Position numbers and translations under genes: made by a program. Shown here piece after piece: positions 23,087 through 34,515 of a stretch of 64,000 nucleotides of DNA. How positions within the stretch are numbered: position 1 is the stretch's first letter; every line of letters starts with the position of its first letter. Below the pieces are notes generated by a model, which was not told where the DNA came from, made no database searches, and saw only the letters and a list, made by a program, of their open reading frames with translations. Source of the DNA: Linum tenue (lineage: Eukaryota; Streptophyta; Magnoliopsida; Malpighiales; Linaceae); contig CAMGYJ010000005.1 in the NCBI GenBank assembly GCA_946122785.1, positions 68,026,200 to 68,090,199 on the forward strand. The letters run 5' to 3'.

Positions 23087-26000
23087 TTATGTCGCATTAG
23101 CTGAGTTCGGCACATCAGCACCCGGATTTTGCGGACCAATCGGTCCTGGACACCTTCGTTTATCATCTCCTGGAACTTTGCATATTGAACATCGTCTTGG
23201 GCCTCGTGGTGGTCTTCCACTTTGATCCATTGTATTATGAATTCTCTTTTTCCTCGGGCGACCCGGTTCACGCCTCTGTCCGAACGGCTGGATGATCAAT
23301 TTTCCTTCGTACAGCGGCCAATAAGCTTCATCAGGCAATGCACGGAAACTCCGTCCATAGGTGTTTTTGAGTGAGTCGATATTGAAGAATGGACTAACGA
23401 AGTGACGGGGGTCTTTGCTCCTGTTTTTAATTACGGCCATTGCATGAGAACAAGGCCACCCTCTCCCCTGATACTTCTGGCATGAGCATTCACCAACTTT
23501 TGTCCTTAAATTGACCCAAACTTCATGGCGGTGGCCTCCCCGTCTACCATCCTCCCGATGTCCGGTCGTCACGCTATACTCGCCATTTGCCCGATTCATA
23601 ACGGTTACACTATGTCGACTGCTCTTGCGATTGTCATTCTCCATTACTTCCATGACTTTATAGGCATGGACCTTTCCCTGTTCCTCGGTCGTCCTTGCCT
23701 AGTGGAGTCAGTTGAGGAACCATGCATTCGTTTTCCAAAAAGTCATCTCCACAATGGCAGAGATTGGCAGTGCACGAACGACCTTGTAGACAGAGTTGAT
23801 ACTCTCACCTGAGTTCGTTGTGGCAATACCCCATCTTGTCCCTCCATCTTTATGAAATGTCCACATGGATAGGTCGTGTCCATCCAGCCACTGTGCCCCT
23901 TCAGGGCATAACTCGCTCATCTTCTGCATCTTCTCCAGAAATTTTTTCTCTTGGTAGGCAACCGCTGAGGAAGACACAGAAAAGTAGTACGTTAGTCAAT
24001 TTTTGGAAGTTTAGTACAATTCGAACAACCCGGAGGTACTCTCGTTAGACTCTTAGGAGAGGTATACATCTCCTTAGAAACACAGCCTGTTTGACAGAAA
24101 AGGGGGGATCCGAATATCGCTTAAAACTCGATTTTCCCAGGAAATGGGAGGACCATGATAATCGCTTAAAACCCCATTTCCTTAGGCATGCATCTCTTTA
24201 GAAAGAGTCTAACAAGTGCACCACTCTTCTGATTACAAGATATTGTTAGCTGAAAAAATTAAACGGCTAATAGAGAACTTACCAATCCACCACAAATTAT
24301 CAGCAAGCTTCTTCCGCTTGAAATGATGGTTACAGTTGCTCTTGAAGTGTCGTATGCACCACCTTTGGGACCACTTCCAGGCTGGATCTAAACCTAAGAT
24401 GGCAGCTCTAATGCCGGCGTGCCGATCAGAGATTATTGTCAGGTTCGTCCTCCTGCTGACGTGGATTTGAATTTACCGGAAAAACCATCCATAGCTATCA
24501 GCATTCTCTCCCTCAACAATGGCGAAGTCTAAAGGAAAGACTTGTCTATTTGCATCCGCTCCACTAGCAATCAAGAGAGTGCCCTTGTACTTGACGGTAA
24601 GGAATGTACCATCCACTTGGATCACAGGGACACAAAAGCCAAAACCATCAATATATGGCTTGAATGCCCAAAAAAGTCGTCTGAAATGGCGCTTGTTACC
24701 TGGCTCTGGGGGTTGTATCTCTTCATCTTGGTATCGAGGGGAGAAAACCGTCCCAGGGTTAGACGCCTCCAATGCCAAAATTAACTTGGGAAGGAATGCA
24801 TATGATTCTTCCCAATCACCAAAGACGGCGGCCAGAGCTTTCTGCTTTCCATGCCACGCCTTCTTATAGTTAATCATATAACCATAACGACTTGCAATGT
24901 CAGCGATTATGACTTTCACCTTCAGGTCCGGATCTTGCTCAATTAGATGCTTGATAGCCGTAATAACCACCCTGGATTTCAACTGTCGATGGCCTTGGGA
25001 AGTTATGGATGACACACATGTGTGTGTGTTCACCGCACGGGATATGACCCAGTGGCCGTGTCTCTTGCTGTTGATGGCCCGAATCCTAACATTGCACCCC
25101 TCGTGATGATTACGGCATCTGACTATGAGCCTTTTAGTGTTGGAATGAGTTGTGTGCCATTCAAAATGCCGAGTCATTGCTTCAGTCTCAGTGGCGTGCC
25201 GCACCTCCTTCTTCGAGCCAAATTGTTGGCCCTTCATAAACCCAGTGAGTAGACCCCATATTGGGACCTCTGGCGGCTCCATGTCGCTGTCGACCATCCA
25301 ATTGTCGTCTGGAATGTGATTGTAGTAGGGGACTGGTACACGGTCACGAGCCACCTCATCATCATTAGTTGAGTCTGACTCTGGTCCTGAATCATCAGCA
25401 CCTTCAAGAGGGTCGGAGCTGTCTGCACTGACGTTGTTCTCTCCTTCTTCATCGGAGGGGTCACTGACTGGTGCTGGCAGGGCATCCTCCATCTGATCCA
25501 GCTCATGAAAGGCACCTTCATCAGCTCCATAATGGTAGTTGTGAAAACTACCGCTGCCTTATTGGAAGTTGTACTGAGGTTGGTTGGGGAGGTCCGGTTG
25601 AACTTCTTCTTCATATGACGGGAAATATTGATGATGACCTTCACCTTGCTCTTGGTACTGAAAATAGGAATGCGAATCATGGTAATTTTGGTAGGGATGA
25701 TCGCCATATAATTCACCTCCATCATGGATACCAGATGTTTGACCGTGTCCAGAATGACCTCCAACGCCTACGACCGGCTCGGTGTAAACGAACATCTCGG
25801 CTTTGGAAAGCTTGTTGGACCTCAAGAATTCGAGCATGGCATCTACCTCATCCTGAGTGGTTATGAGATATTCCTCATGCCACAATGACCCACTTTCTCT
25901 ATTTGGACATCGGTACACCATACGATCAACTCTTCTCGTGCCATCAATGCAAGTAACGTTAGTGCACATTTGATGGACGTCTTCAAGCAGCGGTTTGGTA

Positions 26001-26106
26001 GCGACCTTTATCTTCTGAAAATTGCCACGACGTAGGTGACCCCCTTTCCGGTCTCTTCCGTGTAACCATTCCACCGTAAGCCAAGCGTGAACGTTTGGAA
26101 TGCCAT
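23087..26106 (-). pseudogene. MURA-type transposase
   Basis: Likely start is ATG at 26106 (MAFQTFTLGLRW); a frameshift near 26005 leads into the frame used by the rest. The MuDR DNA-binding region includes FGSKKEVRHATETEA and CRNHHEGCNVRIRA. The catalytic core has VIQVDGTFL (first Asp), IISDRHAGI (second Asp), the WCIRHF C-x2-H motif and TTNSGESIN. A SWIM finger (CSCQKYQGRGWPCSH) and a C-terminal knuckle follow (CSICKVPGDDKRRC, where the usual His is Asp). An intron runs 24282-23965 (GTAAGT…CCTCAG). In-frame stops at about 25559, 24473, 23708 and 23702 inactivate it. Confidence 0.93.
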
Positions 26107-26299
26107 CTGCAAAAAAACCGTAGTTCAGTTAATATCATAAAAATAAATTATAACAATAAAAATTAATACAAAATAAACTTACGAGTTAACGTTAATCGCA
26201 AAACTACTAAAGAAATATAGAGCTACAACAGAAAATTTAAAAGGGAGAAGGAGAGGTGTGAAGAGAAGTGGTTTTCCGGGAAGCCTTTTATAGGCAAAA

Positions 26300-26711
26300 T
26301 CACTGATGAAAACTGCACCTTAGAGGTGCGGTTTTCGTCAGCCATGCAGGTCCATGCAGACCCACGTCAGTTATTCTGCATGGCATGTCGGAAATTAATT
26401 GACCAAAACAGCACCTTGAGGGTGCGGTTTGTGGGGCAAACCGCACTTTGGGGATGCGGTTTTGTTTTGGAGAAACAAACCGCATCTCCATGGTACGGTT
26501 TTGCTAGGTCAGGCCAAAATCGTACCTCGGCCACGCGGTTTTTGTAGGTCAGACCTGAAACCGCTCGGCCAAGATGTGATATTGGTCCATGATTATAAAC
26601 CGCACCTCTAAGGTGCGGTCCATAAAAAAGGGTGCTATTAGTGTAAACTTTTTCGGCTGGGTGCTATTTTTGTAATTTTTTTTTAAAAGGTGCTATTTCT
26701 GGAAAAATCCC
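26300..26711 (-). repeat. MULE right subterminal palindromes and terminal inverted repeat
   Basis: About six units such as AAACCGCACCTCTAAGGTGC (about 26310 to 26622) precede the terminal inverted repeat 26625-26711. Units vary in the middle, but the ends keep the AACCG…CGGTT form. Confidence 0.8.
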
Positions 26712-26720
26712 CAAAAATGG

Positions 26721-27466
26721 CTCAGTCTGGTCGATGATAGAACACTGGGCCACAACATCAACCCTGAAATGTCAAGCAAACCTGGTGATGATGCCCCCCA
26801 AGTGCATGGTGTCCATTCGGTGTCGTCCTGGCATCTAGAAAAGGTGGTAGCAACCAAGGCTCCCAGATGGAGCGGATCTGCCACTGGTTCAGGGAATGGA
26901 GGGCTAGCAACCCTTTGTTCATGATCATGTGCCCTGACAGTAGGTTGGGGATGATGGACCTCATCAGGAGGTTGTGCAGAATCCCCCACGGCGTTGGTGC
27001 TGGAACCCTTGAACTCATCCTCCTGATGCACGGGGCGGCAGATGGCCTAGACCGTTGCCTGATAGTGGAAGTCGGCAGGGTAATGCCTCTCCATTATCGT
27101 CATGTGGGTGGATTCGAGCCCCATGCCCTGAGCAAAGCCATCGTATGCCAACACCCTCGGCTGACCTCCCAGCATGAACTCTACGCAGGGTCTACTCCTC
27201 TTACTCCCCGGAATGATGTGGGAGAGAGTGGAGTAGAACTCCACAAATAGCTCACGGTAGATGAACTCGTCCACTACCAGCAGCTGCCTCCAGTGGGGGT
27301 GACAGAGTAACCCCAACATCGGTGCCCGACATCTAAACATGTTGAACATGTCCAGATCGAGCATCCAATGTGGCCCAGCCTCGCTGTATCTCCACTGGCC
27401 AAATTTTGCCCCGTACTGCTCATGGTTCACCAAGTAGCTGATGAACTCGTGCTCTGTATCGACCAT
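26721..27466 (-). pseudogene. B: env-position ORF, N-terminal part
   Basis: It starts at 27466 directly after a splice acceptor: MVDTEHEFISYLVNHEQYG, then FMLGGQPRVLAYDGFAQGMG. A TAG follows at 27047-27049 (YQATV*AICRP), at the same aligned place where A has TGA. Downstream frames continue the family (GILHNLLMRS) up to the MULE edge. The same caveats apply as for A: known as a family, function unknown, no membrane segment seen. Confidence 0.6.
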
Positions 27467-28113
27467 CCTGCAAAGAACTCAAACACACACCATACGTGGA
27501 AGTAATCGTCAATTTCACACTGAGGGGAAAAAAGGATTCCCCCACACTTAGGCTTCTACTACGGTCCAATGCCTTTGAAGGCTTTTCATAAGACCGGCTT
27601 TTGGACAATTAAGCTCAAATGCACACAAAGCTCACCGAGGCATGGTTCTAGGTAATTCACGGATTATCAACACACACAATCAAACCTAAACCATGCCCCG
27701 ATGGCTTCCAACCATCAATCAAAAATTACGGATTCACATTCTTGCACTTGGTGCATTTAACCAAAATTTGTACCCGAACTCATGCCCACCAAGGATCAAT
27801 TAAGCTCATACATTCAAGCATCAATTCACAAAAATACCTCACTTCACACCCTAATTCGATTCTACCAAAAATTGATAACGAAAAAGTTGAAAACAAACCT
27901 GGAGACTCAAGTAGGGTCGAGGGGGAAGTGAGGAGAGGGCGAGGGAGCCGAAAAATGCACAAAAAACTTGCCGTAGGTGGGTCACCGTAGCCTCGCCGTA
28001 GATAAAAAAAACTAAGCCCAAATCTCCCAAAAAGTTTGGCGAAGGTGCGCCTAGGGGAGGGAAGACTGGGTCTGTGATTTGTTTTGGGTTTGGGTGGCCG
28101 GAGGTTGGAGATG
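27467..28113 (-). other. B: leader exon and intron
   Basis: Donor CTCCAG|GTTTG at 27899/27898 and acceptor TTTGCAG|GATG at 27468/27467 give a 431-bp intron. The exon upstream reaches the solo-LTR target site at 28113. No gene here. Confidence 0.55.
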
Positions 28114-30342
28114 TGAAACACCCCGATCCTTTTAAACAACCGAAATAATCATGGCTCCGGAGCCGGTTAAAAACAAAGCTTAAAAACTTAAACATTCCCA
28201 AGAAAACGTCAAATGCAATGCCCTAAGCACGTGGGCAAAACTCAAATGCATAGTTAATAAACCTCAAACTTTGAACCTCCAGTTATACTCATAATCATAA
28301 ACACAACTGACTAAACAAACTATAACTCCTTGCTTAATTCCGGGACATCTCGTCAATGCTGGTGCGGCTGCTCGCCTTGCCTTGCTCCTCTCAAGCTCGC
28401 TGCTCTCTAACTCCTCTTAGTACTCTTCAAACTGGTGAGTGAGATGGGGTCAGTCTACACCCTTACGTTTATTACTTTTAGAACTTGAGCACTCTGCTTA
28501 AAACACTTACTTAAACTTATGGGATTGTTTGTACTTCCGCTTTTAAACTTTAACTCTTAAAAACATATTATTTCTTCCTTTCTCTTATTGTGGGGCCCCT
28601 ACCTCGACTTAGCTGGCGCCACTACTAGCCTTACTAACTTTCTTATTTCTTAAACATGACTACCCTCACAATGGGGTGCCCCTCAAATGGGTTTGATCAC
28701 CGCGGAACGAATCACCATCCGGTGTCAAACTACGGCGTGACTACCGCGGAACGTATCACCATCCGGTAGCACACCTAAACCTAGGCAATGGAAACCGCGG
28801 AACTTATCACCGTCCGGCTCCACGCCTGACCAACTACCGCGGAACGTATCACCATCCGGTAGTGATCAACTACCGCGGAACTTATCACCGTCCGGTAGGG
28901 ATCTGTCTAGCTAGTGGCTAGCTAAGCGAGGCTAACTTATTCTTACTCGTGACTTTCTCTTGTTCTTATCACTTTAACTTAATCGTCAAACGAAACGTAA
29001 AATCTTTAATCAAATACTCAAAGCTCATAAACATATCCTTCAAACTATGAATCAAAAGAACACACTTCATCACCCATAAACATAAGCAAGCACACAATTT
29101 CACATAAAACAACTTCTTAAACACGCAAGGCAAATACTTGAAAATACGTAAGGCGTAGAATTTACCCCCTTTACACTCACCTTATTATTCGATTCGATAT
29201 CAGGATTCGCATGTCCAAACCGATTGCCGAAACCTCCACTTGAAAGATTAAGAATGGTGTCCATGAGGTTCCCTACTCAGCATTTCCACTTCTGATGCCC
29301 TAGCACACGTATAAACCCAAAAAGTAGTGGTTATTTCCCTAGCCAACTACTCATGATTCCTTTTTGCTTTTCCTCCTAATCCTCATCATCGTGATTCACA
29401 ACATTCCTTCTTATTTAATCACTTTCCATGGTACCATCAATTAATCCCAATTTGGTACATCATAAAGGTTGAATGGCTATACTCGTTGAAAACTTGTCCA
29501 TTAGTCCCGTAAGCTAAAACAATACCATCTTTTGGAACGGGCAATTTATTCAACCATGCATGACCAACCCATGTAGCGTAAAGCCCCAGCCAAATTCAAG
29601 GACACGCTTACCTTGCTAATAAGCCCGCCATGATCTCAGCTCAATCAATCGCCATCTCATTATAAGCTTCCACCTCGTCTTTGCCGAATTCGACGCATCT
29701 ACCTACTTTGCCGCTGCCAAGTCCTGAAGTCCATCGCTTGCTCCTCTTGATCGATGAATCCATTGCCATTTTTCAACCCTCAGTCCGACCTTCCCTTTTT
29801 GGTGTAAATCCATCCAGCCGCCGGTTCTCTTGCCCCCGTTGAACTGTCTCTCTCTATCATAGAGCTGGCGATCGAAGGGAGATGGTTTCGCAACTGCTTG
29901 GGTGTTACCTCTTTGGGAGGTGTCAACGTGGGAAGGTGGCAACGCTTGAGGGCTAGCAGAACTTGGCTGCTTCCGTACCTGCTACTAGATCGTTGGGGAG
30001 GAATGAGAACGAAATGGAGAAGGATCGTGTGGGAGCTTCTTGCCATTGCTCCTTTGATTAAAAGGCAAAAAGAGGGACGTTGAGGGAACTAATGAGGTTG
30101 TAACGGGTGTGGGGGTTAATGGGTAGGGAGAGAGAATGAGAGAGAGAGAGAAGGAGTAACGGTGGGACTAATTCCTTTCCCCTTCTCTTTTTTTTTTAAT
30201 TATATTGCTATCAATAATAATAATAAACTATTATTATTCATAATCCATGGTTGCACCACTTCGTACGTAAACGTCGATCCAACCGTCTTCGAACTTTCGA
30301 TCGAACTCTAATTGAACCTACACCCGAATTTGGGGTGTTACA
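28114..30342 (+). mobile_element. Solo LTR, 2229 bp, chromovirus-like ends
   Basis: It starts TGAAACACCCC and ends GGGGTGTTACA, nearly inverted copies of each other. It is flanked by the perfect 5-bp duplication AGATG (28109-28113 and 30343-30347). No coding region, PBS or second LTR is present, so it is a solo LTR. TGTAACACCCC ends are common in Tekay/Del-type chromoviruses; the lineage is an inference. It contains the stem-loop array at 28692-28912. Confidence 0.9.
28692..28912 (+). repeat. Array of five stem-loops with conserved core and varying arms
   Basis: Five units share the core ACCGCGGAAC…ATCACC.TCCGGT. Each is bordered by arms complementary within that unit but different between units: GTTTGA(T)CACCG/CGGTGTCAAAC, GGCGTGACTACCG/CGGTAGCACACC, and others. 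Loops are about 17 nt. The function is unknown. Confidence 0.85.
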
Positions 30343-31123
30343 AGATGTCTTTCACACAACACAATCATTCATGAAAAATACCTCCACATTCACATTAAAC
30401 ACATCCACACACAAATCATTCAATCCATACAAGCATTAACATAACTGTAGCTAAGGTTTACAAAAACCCAAGTGAAAGAAGGGACTACTCCATGCTAGGA
30501 GAAGGGAAACACAAGAGAGAAGAAGGAAAACCATCAACGAGATGCTAACCTTGCTCCTTGTGTTGAAGAGATCCTCATTTGGGGGACGAATTCCCAAATA
30601 CTTGCTTGAAGATGAAACCCTAGCTTCTCTTCTTCTTTGGTTCATCACTTTCTCACTCTAGAAATCTGAAGAAGAAGAAGAAGAAGAAGAAAAAGAAGTT
30701 TCTCACACTCGGTCTCTCCCCTTTTCTCCTTCAGCTCAACCTACTTTATATACCCAGATTGGGCTTAGATCACAGTGCCAGTTCATGGTCGTGAATTGAA
30801 AGCACGGACCATGAATTGACTTGAGTCTAGTGAAAGTATTTTGAGCTATGGATGCCTAGCTGTTCACGGCTAGCGCCTCCAGTTCACGGTCTTAGCGACC
30901 GTGAACACACAGCCCAAACCGTGATCTGGTGCTGCTTCCACCCTTTGACTTAATTTTTCTCCCTTTCTTCTATCTTTCGACTCAGGGGCTGGTTCCACCA
31001 GCCATAGTCTGAAAAACACCGAAACGAGGCAATACCCGGAGTAAAACCAAACATCCCAGAGTAAAAATGCCTCAAACGACTAAGCAAACCGGGGGTAAAA
31101 AGTGTACAAATGAGCTCGAATCA
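30343..31123 (-). repeat. B: 5' LTR fragment
   Basis: On the minus strand it starts TGATTCGAGCTCATTTGTAC at 31123, as other Athila-type LTRs here do, with TTCACGG/CCGTGAAC motifs near 30780-30910. It is truncated near the solo-LTR insertion. It contains a GAA microsatellite near 30668. Confidence 0.7.
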
Positions 31124-31219
31124 AGTTGCTACACGAAGTAAGGGCAAACTACTAGGTTCTAGGAGGTGACTTTAGATGCCATGCACCTGCTCCAATTCTT
31201 TGGACCATATTGTTACATT

Positions 31220-31560
31220 GAGGGTCTTTTCATACCACTAGATATGCCTCCTCCTCCGCCGGTTTCCCAGTCACATCAGTACTGTCGTCATCTTCATCAT
31301 CGGTCGGAGCTGGTCCTTCCTCATCTATAGTCCACCTCGAGGATCGAGTTGCTTGCCTTGATCGAGGATAGATACACAAAGGTTTCCACCCAGTTGGCAC
31401 GTTCCCACAGCTTGATGGAGAGGATGGCTTGACGTAAGGTTATTTAGACCAAGGACGATGAGCATCCATCTACGACTGCGAGAGGTTGACGATCGAGTTA
31501 GACATGTTGCCGAGCATATCTCTTTCACCCCACTTCTCCACTTGAACTCTGAACTTTGTT
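31220..31560 (+). pseudogene. C: env-position ORF, C-terminal remnant
   Basis: It aligns in order with A 6440-6730: Pro/Ser-rich codons, a coil-like segment, then the block with ACATG…CACCCCACTTCTCCACTT shared with A and B. Several stops; only the ancestry is supported. Confidence 0.4.
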
Positions 31561-33254
31561 TAATTTTTCCTTTCATGTGTGTGAACAAGTAGTATTGTGA
31601 GTTTGTCCTCTTTTAACTTTGATGTTCAATATTTTTATATGTAATACCCTCGCCTTGTGTGAGTATGTTCATGTTTGCCCTTTCTTCTTTGTGAAGCTCC
31701 CATCTTCTATCCCGGTCTATGTTCAACTTTCACTTGCCAATGTTAGGTAACTTCTTCAACCTACCCTTACTCCCCATTGGGAACAATGTCGTGCTTAAGT
31801 GTGTGTGTGTGTGGGGGGTGGGGGGGGGGGGTGGGTGTATCAATTGTGATTGGCATGCGAATGTGTGTGAATGCTTGATCAAAGTGGCCAGTTGTTGGAG
31901 AATCTTGTGCTTATTGGCATTGACTTTGGATTGTTTACTTGCGAATGTGTGCATCCTATTATGATGATTGGTAATGGAATTAGGTTGGTGCAAGTGTTTA
32001 GTTCTCATATGTGTGCAAATGAATGGATTCCTTGGCTTGAGTACTCATTGATTGCAAATGCCATGCATTGAAATTTTGAAATTGGATCGGATGATTGAGC
32101 GACTAGGTAGCCATGTGAGATTTGTGTCGGTTGTCCTTTTCATGTGTTATAGATCCCTCCTACTATGATGTGTAGCATTCAAGTTGTCATTAGCAAGGAA
32201 GATGGAGGCATAGGATTAGGCCACGCCCCAAAAATTAATTGTCCCGATCTTTATATCCCTTAGTCAATCCTTTTGAGTCGTGTGACTTATGGTTTTTCTC
32301 ATTCTAGGAGTTGTTGCTACTTGAGCTTAATTGAGATTGATAGAGAGACCCTTTGCTTTCTTCGTTTCTAAACCGTTGTTAGTCCTCCTTGTGTCTCGGA
32401 GCTCCCATATTTGAGTTCCACTAAGGTTCCACGTAGGTGAGTTTTGCATGGTTCATGCTAAGAATGAAAAGGTAGTGTCGGAGGAAGTTCTTCATGGTGA
32501 GCTTTGTCCATAAGTTTAAAAGGTGGCATGTGTTTAGCTCTCTAGTACCCCCCCCCCCCCCCGGCGAAATAAGTAGAAAGAAAAAAGAAGAAAAAAGAAA
32601 GGAAGAAAAATAAGTGAAAAGAGGTAATAAAAGGGGTAGATAAAAGATGGAGAGTTGCCACAAAGTTGATGTGAATGCTATAGAGAGTTGTTTCTTGCCA
32701 TCCAAGCCATCGAAACACCTAATTTTTTATTGACCTCCTTCACTACTATGCTTGAAAAATTGGATAGCAGGTGTAGCCGAGAAAGTGTGCTTGAATCTCT
32801 TTCATGATTGGTTTGAGGTTTGGAATTGAGGAGGTGTGGTTTGTGGATGATGCTAGTGGCCATTGCTTGTATGAAAATGTTCTAATCAAAACCATAGAAC
32901 CTTTGTTGGTTTTTCATGTTCATATTATGCATCCTTGTGAGGACCTAGCTCGCTCATTCTTTTATTCCTAGGGCTTGATCTCTATGCGTGGATAATTGTG
33001 GTTTGTGAGTAGTCTTGTCAAGTCATGTGTTGGTTTGTGAAGAGGGTGAGAACTTTTCGTTTGCACGTTCTTAATGCATTCGAATGTCATTTGTGGCGGT
33101 TGGCGGTATTGCTTGGTATTGTCCATGTGTTGGTGCACAATAACCGTTGATATTCATCCACTTTGAGCCCTTTGATATGTCCCCAAGTCATTGTTTTTAG
33201 GTTGAAATATTACCTTGTTTGAGATTGGTTTGCTTGTGGACAAGCAAACATCCA
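31561..33254 (+). other. C: non-coding region up to the 3' LTR
   Basis: No gene. It holds the conserved block with AATGTCGTGCTTAAGT running into a GT/G tract (31774-31832), a 17-C tract followed by an A/G-rich run (about 32547-32640), and a weak polypurine tract at the LTR edge. The order is as in A. Confidence 0.6.
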
Positions 33255-34515
33255 TGTTTTCAACCCATGTTCTTGTGGTGTTTGAGGCGTTCACATCACT
33301 TAATGTTCAATTTTACGCTAGGTTGTGCATGTTTCCAGCATGTTTCAGATTCTAGCATGTGAGATTGGCCTCGGGAGCGAAAGTTGAACGAAAGATGGCG
33401 AAAGTGGATCGAGGGGAATATCACAGTTCGAGCAACATTATCACGGTCAGCCGACCGTGAAGATGAAGACTAGACTGTGATGTTTGTGGAAACCAGAAGA
33501 TTTTTATGCCTCGCGGACCTAAAAGATATAACGGTCACCATAGCGTAAATGAAATGGTGCACTTTTATCTGTGATCACGGATTGAGCTTTCAGATCACGG
33601 TCGTGATGTGCGAGATTTTCTTCTTCTTCTGACTTTAGAGAGAGAAACTGACGAACCAAGAGAAACGAAGAGGTCTATGGTTTGCTCCAAGCTTGAGGAT
33701 TGGGCATTTTCATCTTGCAACAGTGATTTCTACAACAAGGAAGGAAGTCAAACACCACACAATGGTTCTTCCCTTCTCTTTGTTGTAATCTCTAGTTTAG
33801 CTATGGAGTAGTACTGTTTTTCACTTCGGTATTGTAAACCATAGCTTTAGATACGTGACAGATTGTATGGATTGAACTCTATGTGTGTGGATTTTTGTTT
33901 TGCAAAGTTTGAGGTATTTTCAGAATTCTTGAGCTGTGTTCTTCATTTCTCATAACCATGCCAAATTAACCTAGGAGGATAGAAGCCCCTTTTGCTAGAG
34001 GCTTTGAGAATCTAGATTTCTTGGCCATTTGAGTCACCCACCTATGGAAATTTAGGGCAAGCCTCAAGCTTCGATTATGCACTTTGATTTGGTTGTTATG
34101 TTGCTGTCCGGGTTAAGTTCCGAGAGAGTAGCCTTTGCAACCCTTAGTGGATCGGCCAAGAGAGCTAGTTCGTTAGCTTAAGTTTCTTCACTAGTTGCGC
34201 CCTCCTTACAGTTTATTGACACATTCCTACACATTTGCATTATATTCGGTCGATCTTGATATATAGCCAGGGAGAGCAATACCCAGGCAAAGCTTTCTCA
34301 TATAAATTCTAAAACAATTTTACCTTCTTTCGTGCTTAAAATTGTAATCCTTAATTTCATTCAAAAGCGATTGCCAGATAATGTTTTAAATGGTTGAAGT
34401 AGGAGTACATGGACCGGTCCGGGTTGACATTTTAAAATGCTTGCCCTATATTACACCCTACTAGAGTTTTATTTGGGATATAATCGGGATTTATTGTGGT
34501 AGTTGGAGTGAGTTA
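33255..34515 (+). repeat. C: 3' LTR
   Basis: It starts TGTTTTCAACCC and ends GGAGTGAGTTA (CA apparently changed to TA). Internal order matches the D LTR, including the cap-proximal part and TACACCCTACTAGAG near the end. It carries ATCACGG/CCGTGAT palindromes near 33420-33605. Confidence 0.7.

Larger units (their letters stand above)
21354..26711 (-). mobile_element. Mutator-like element (MULE) with captured sequences
   Basis: The ends are inverted repeats beginning GGGATTTTTCC and continuing for roughly 80 bp (shared AAATTACAAAA and TAGCACCCA). They are flanked by 9-bp target copies CGAAAATGG (21345-21353) and CAAAAATGG (26712-26720), 8 of 9 matching; a 9-bp duplication is typical of Mutator. 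Inside is a MURA transposase (-), plus a plant-mobile-domain-like fragment and a gypsy LTR fragment (+). The element splits element B's env-position ORF, which continues on either side. Confidence 0.92.
19376..31123 (-). mobile_element. Element B: internally deleted Athila-like element
   Basis: On the minus strand it holds part of the 5' LTR (31123 to about 30343), a leader exon, intron, the env-position ORF and part of the following non-coding region, truncated at 19376. Gag, pol and the PBS are missing, apparently by a deletion between the LTR and the leader. A MULE (21354-26711) and a solo LTR (28114-30342) are inserted in it. Its LTR start abuts element C at 31123/31124, so B itself lies inside C. 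Confidence 0.7.
31124..34515 (+). mobile_element. Element C: Athila-like element, 3' part
   Basis: It carries a strongly decayed end of the env-position ORF (about 31220-31560), the conserved non-coding region and a 3' LTR. The remainder was displaced by element B, whose LTR abuts it at 31123. Confidence 0.7.

Noticed and set aside
28692..28912. Regular spaced repeats as a CRISPR array
   Set aside because: Plant nuclear DNA; repeats contain changing arms, no spacers or cas genes, and the whole lies in an LTR.
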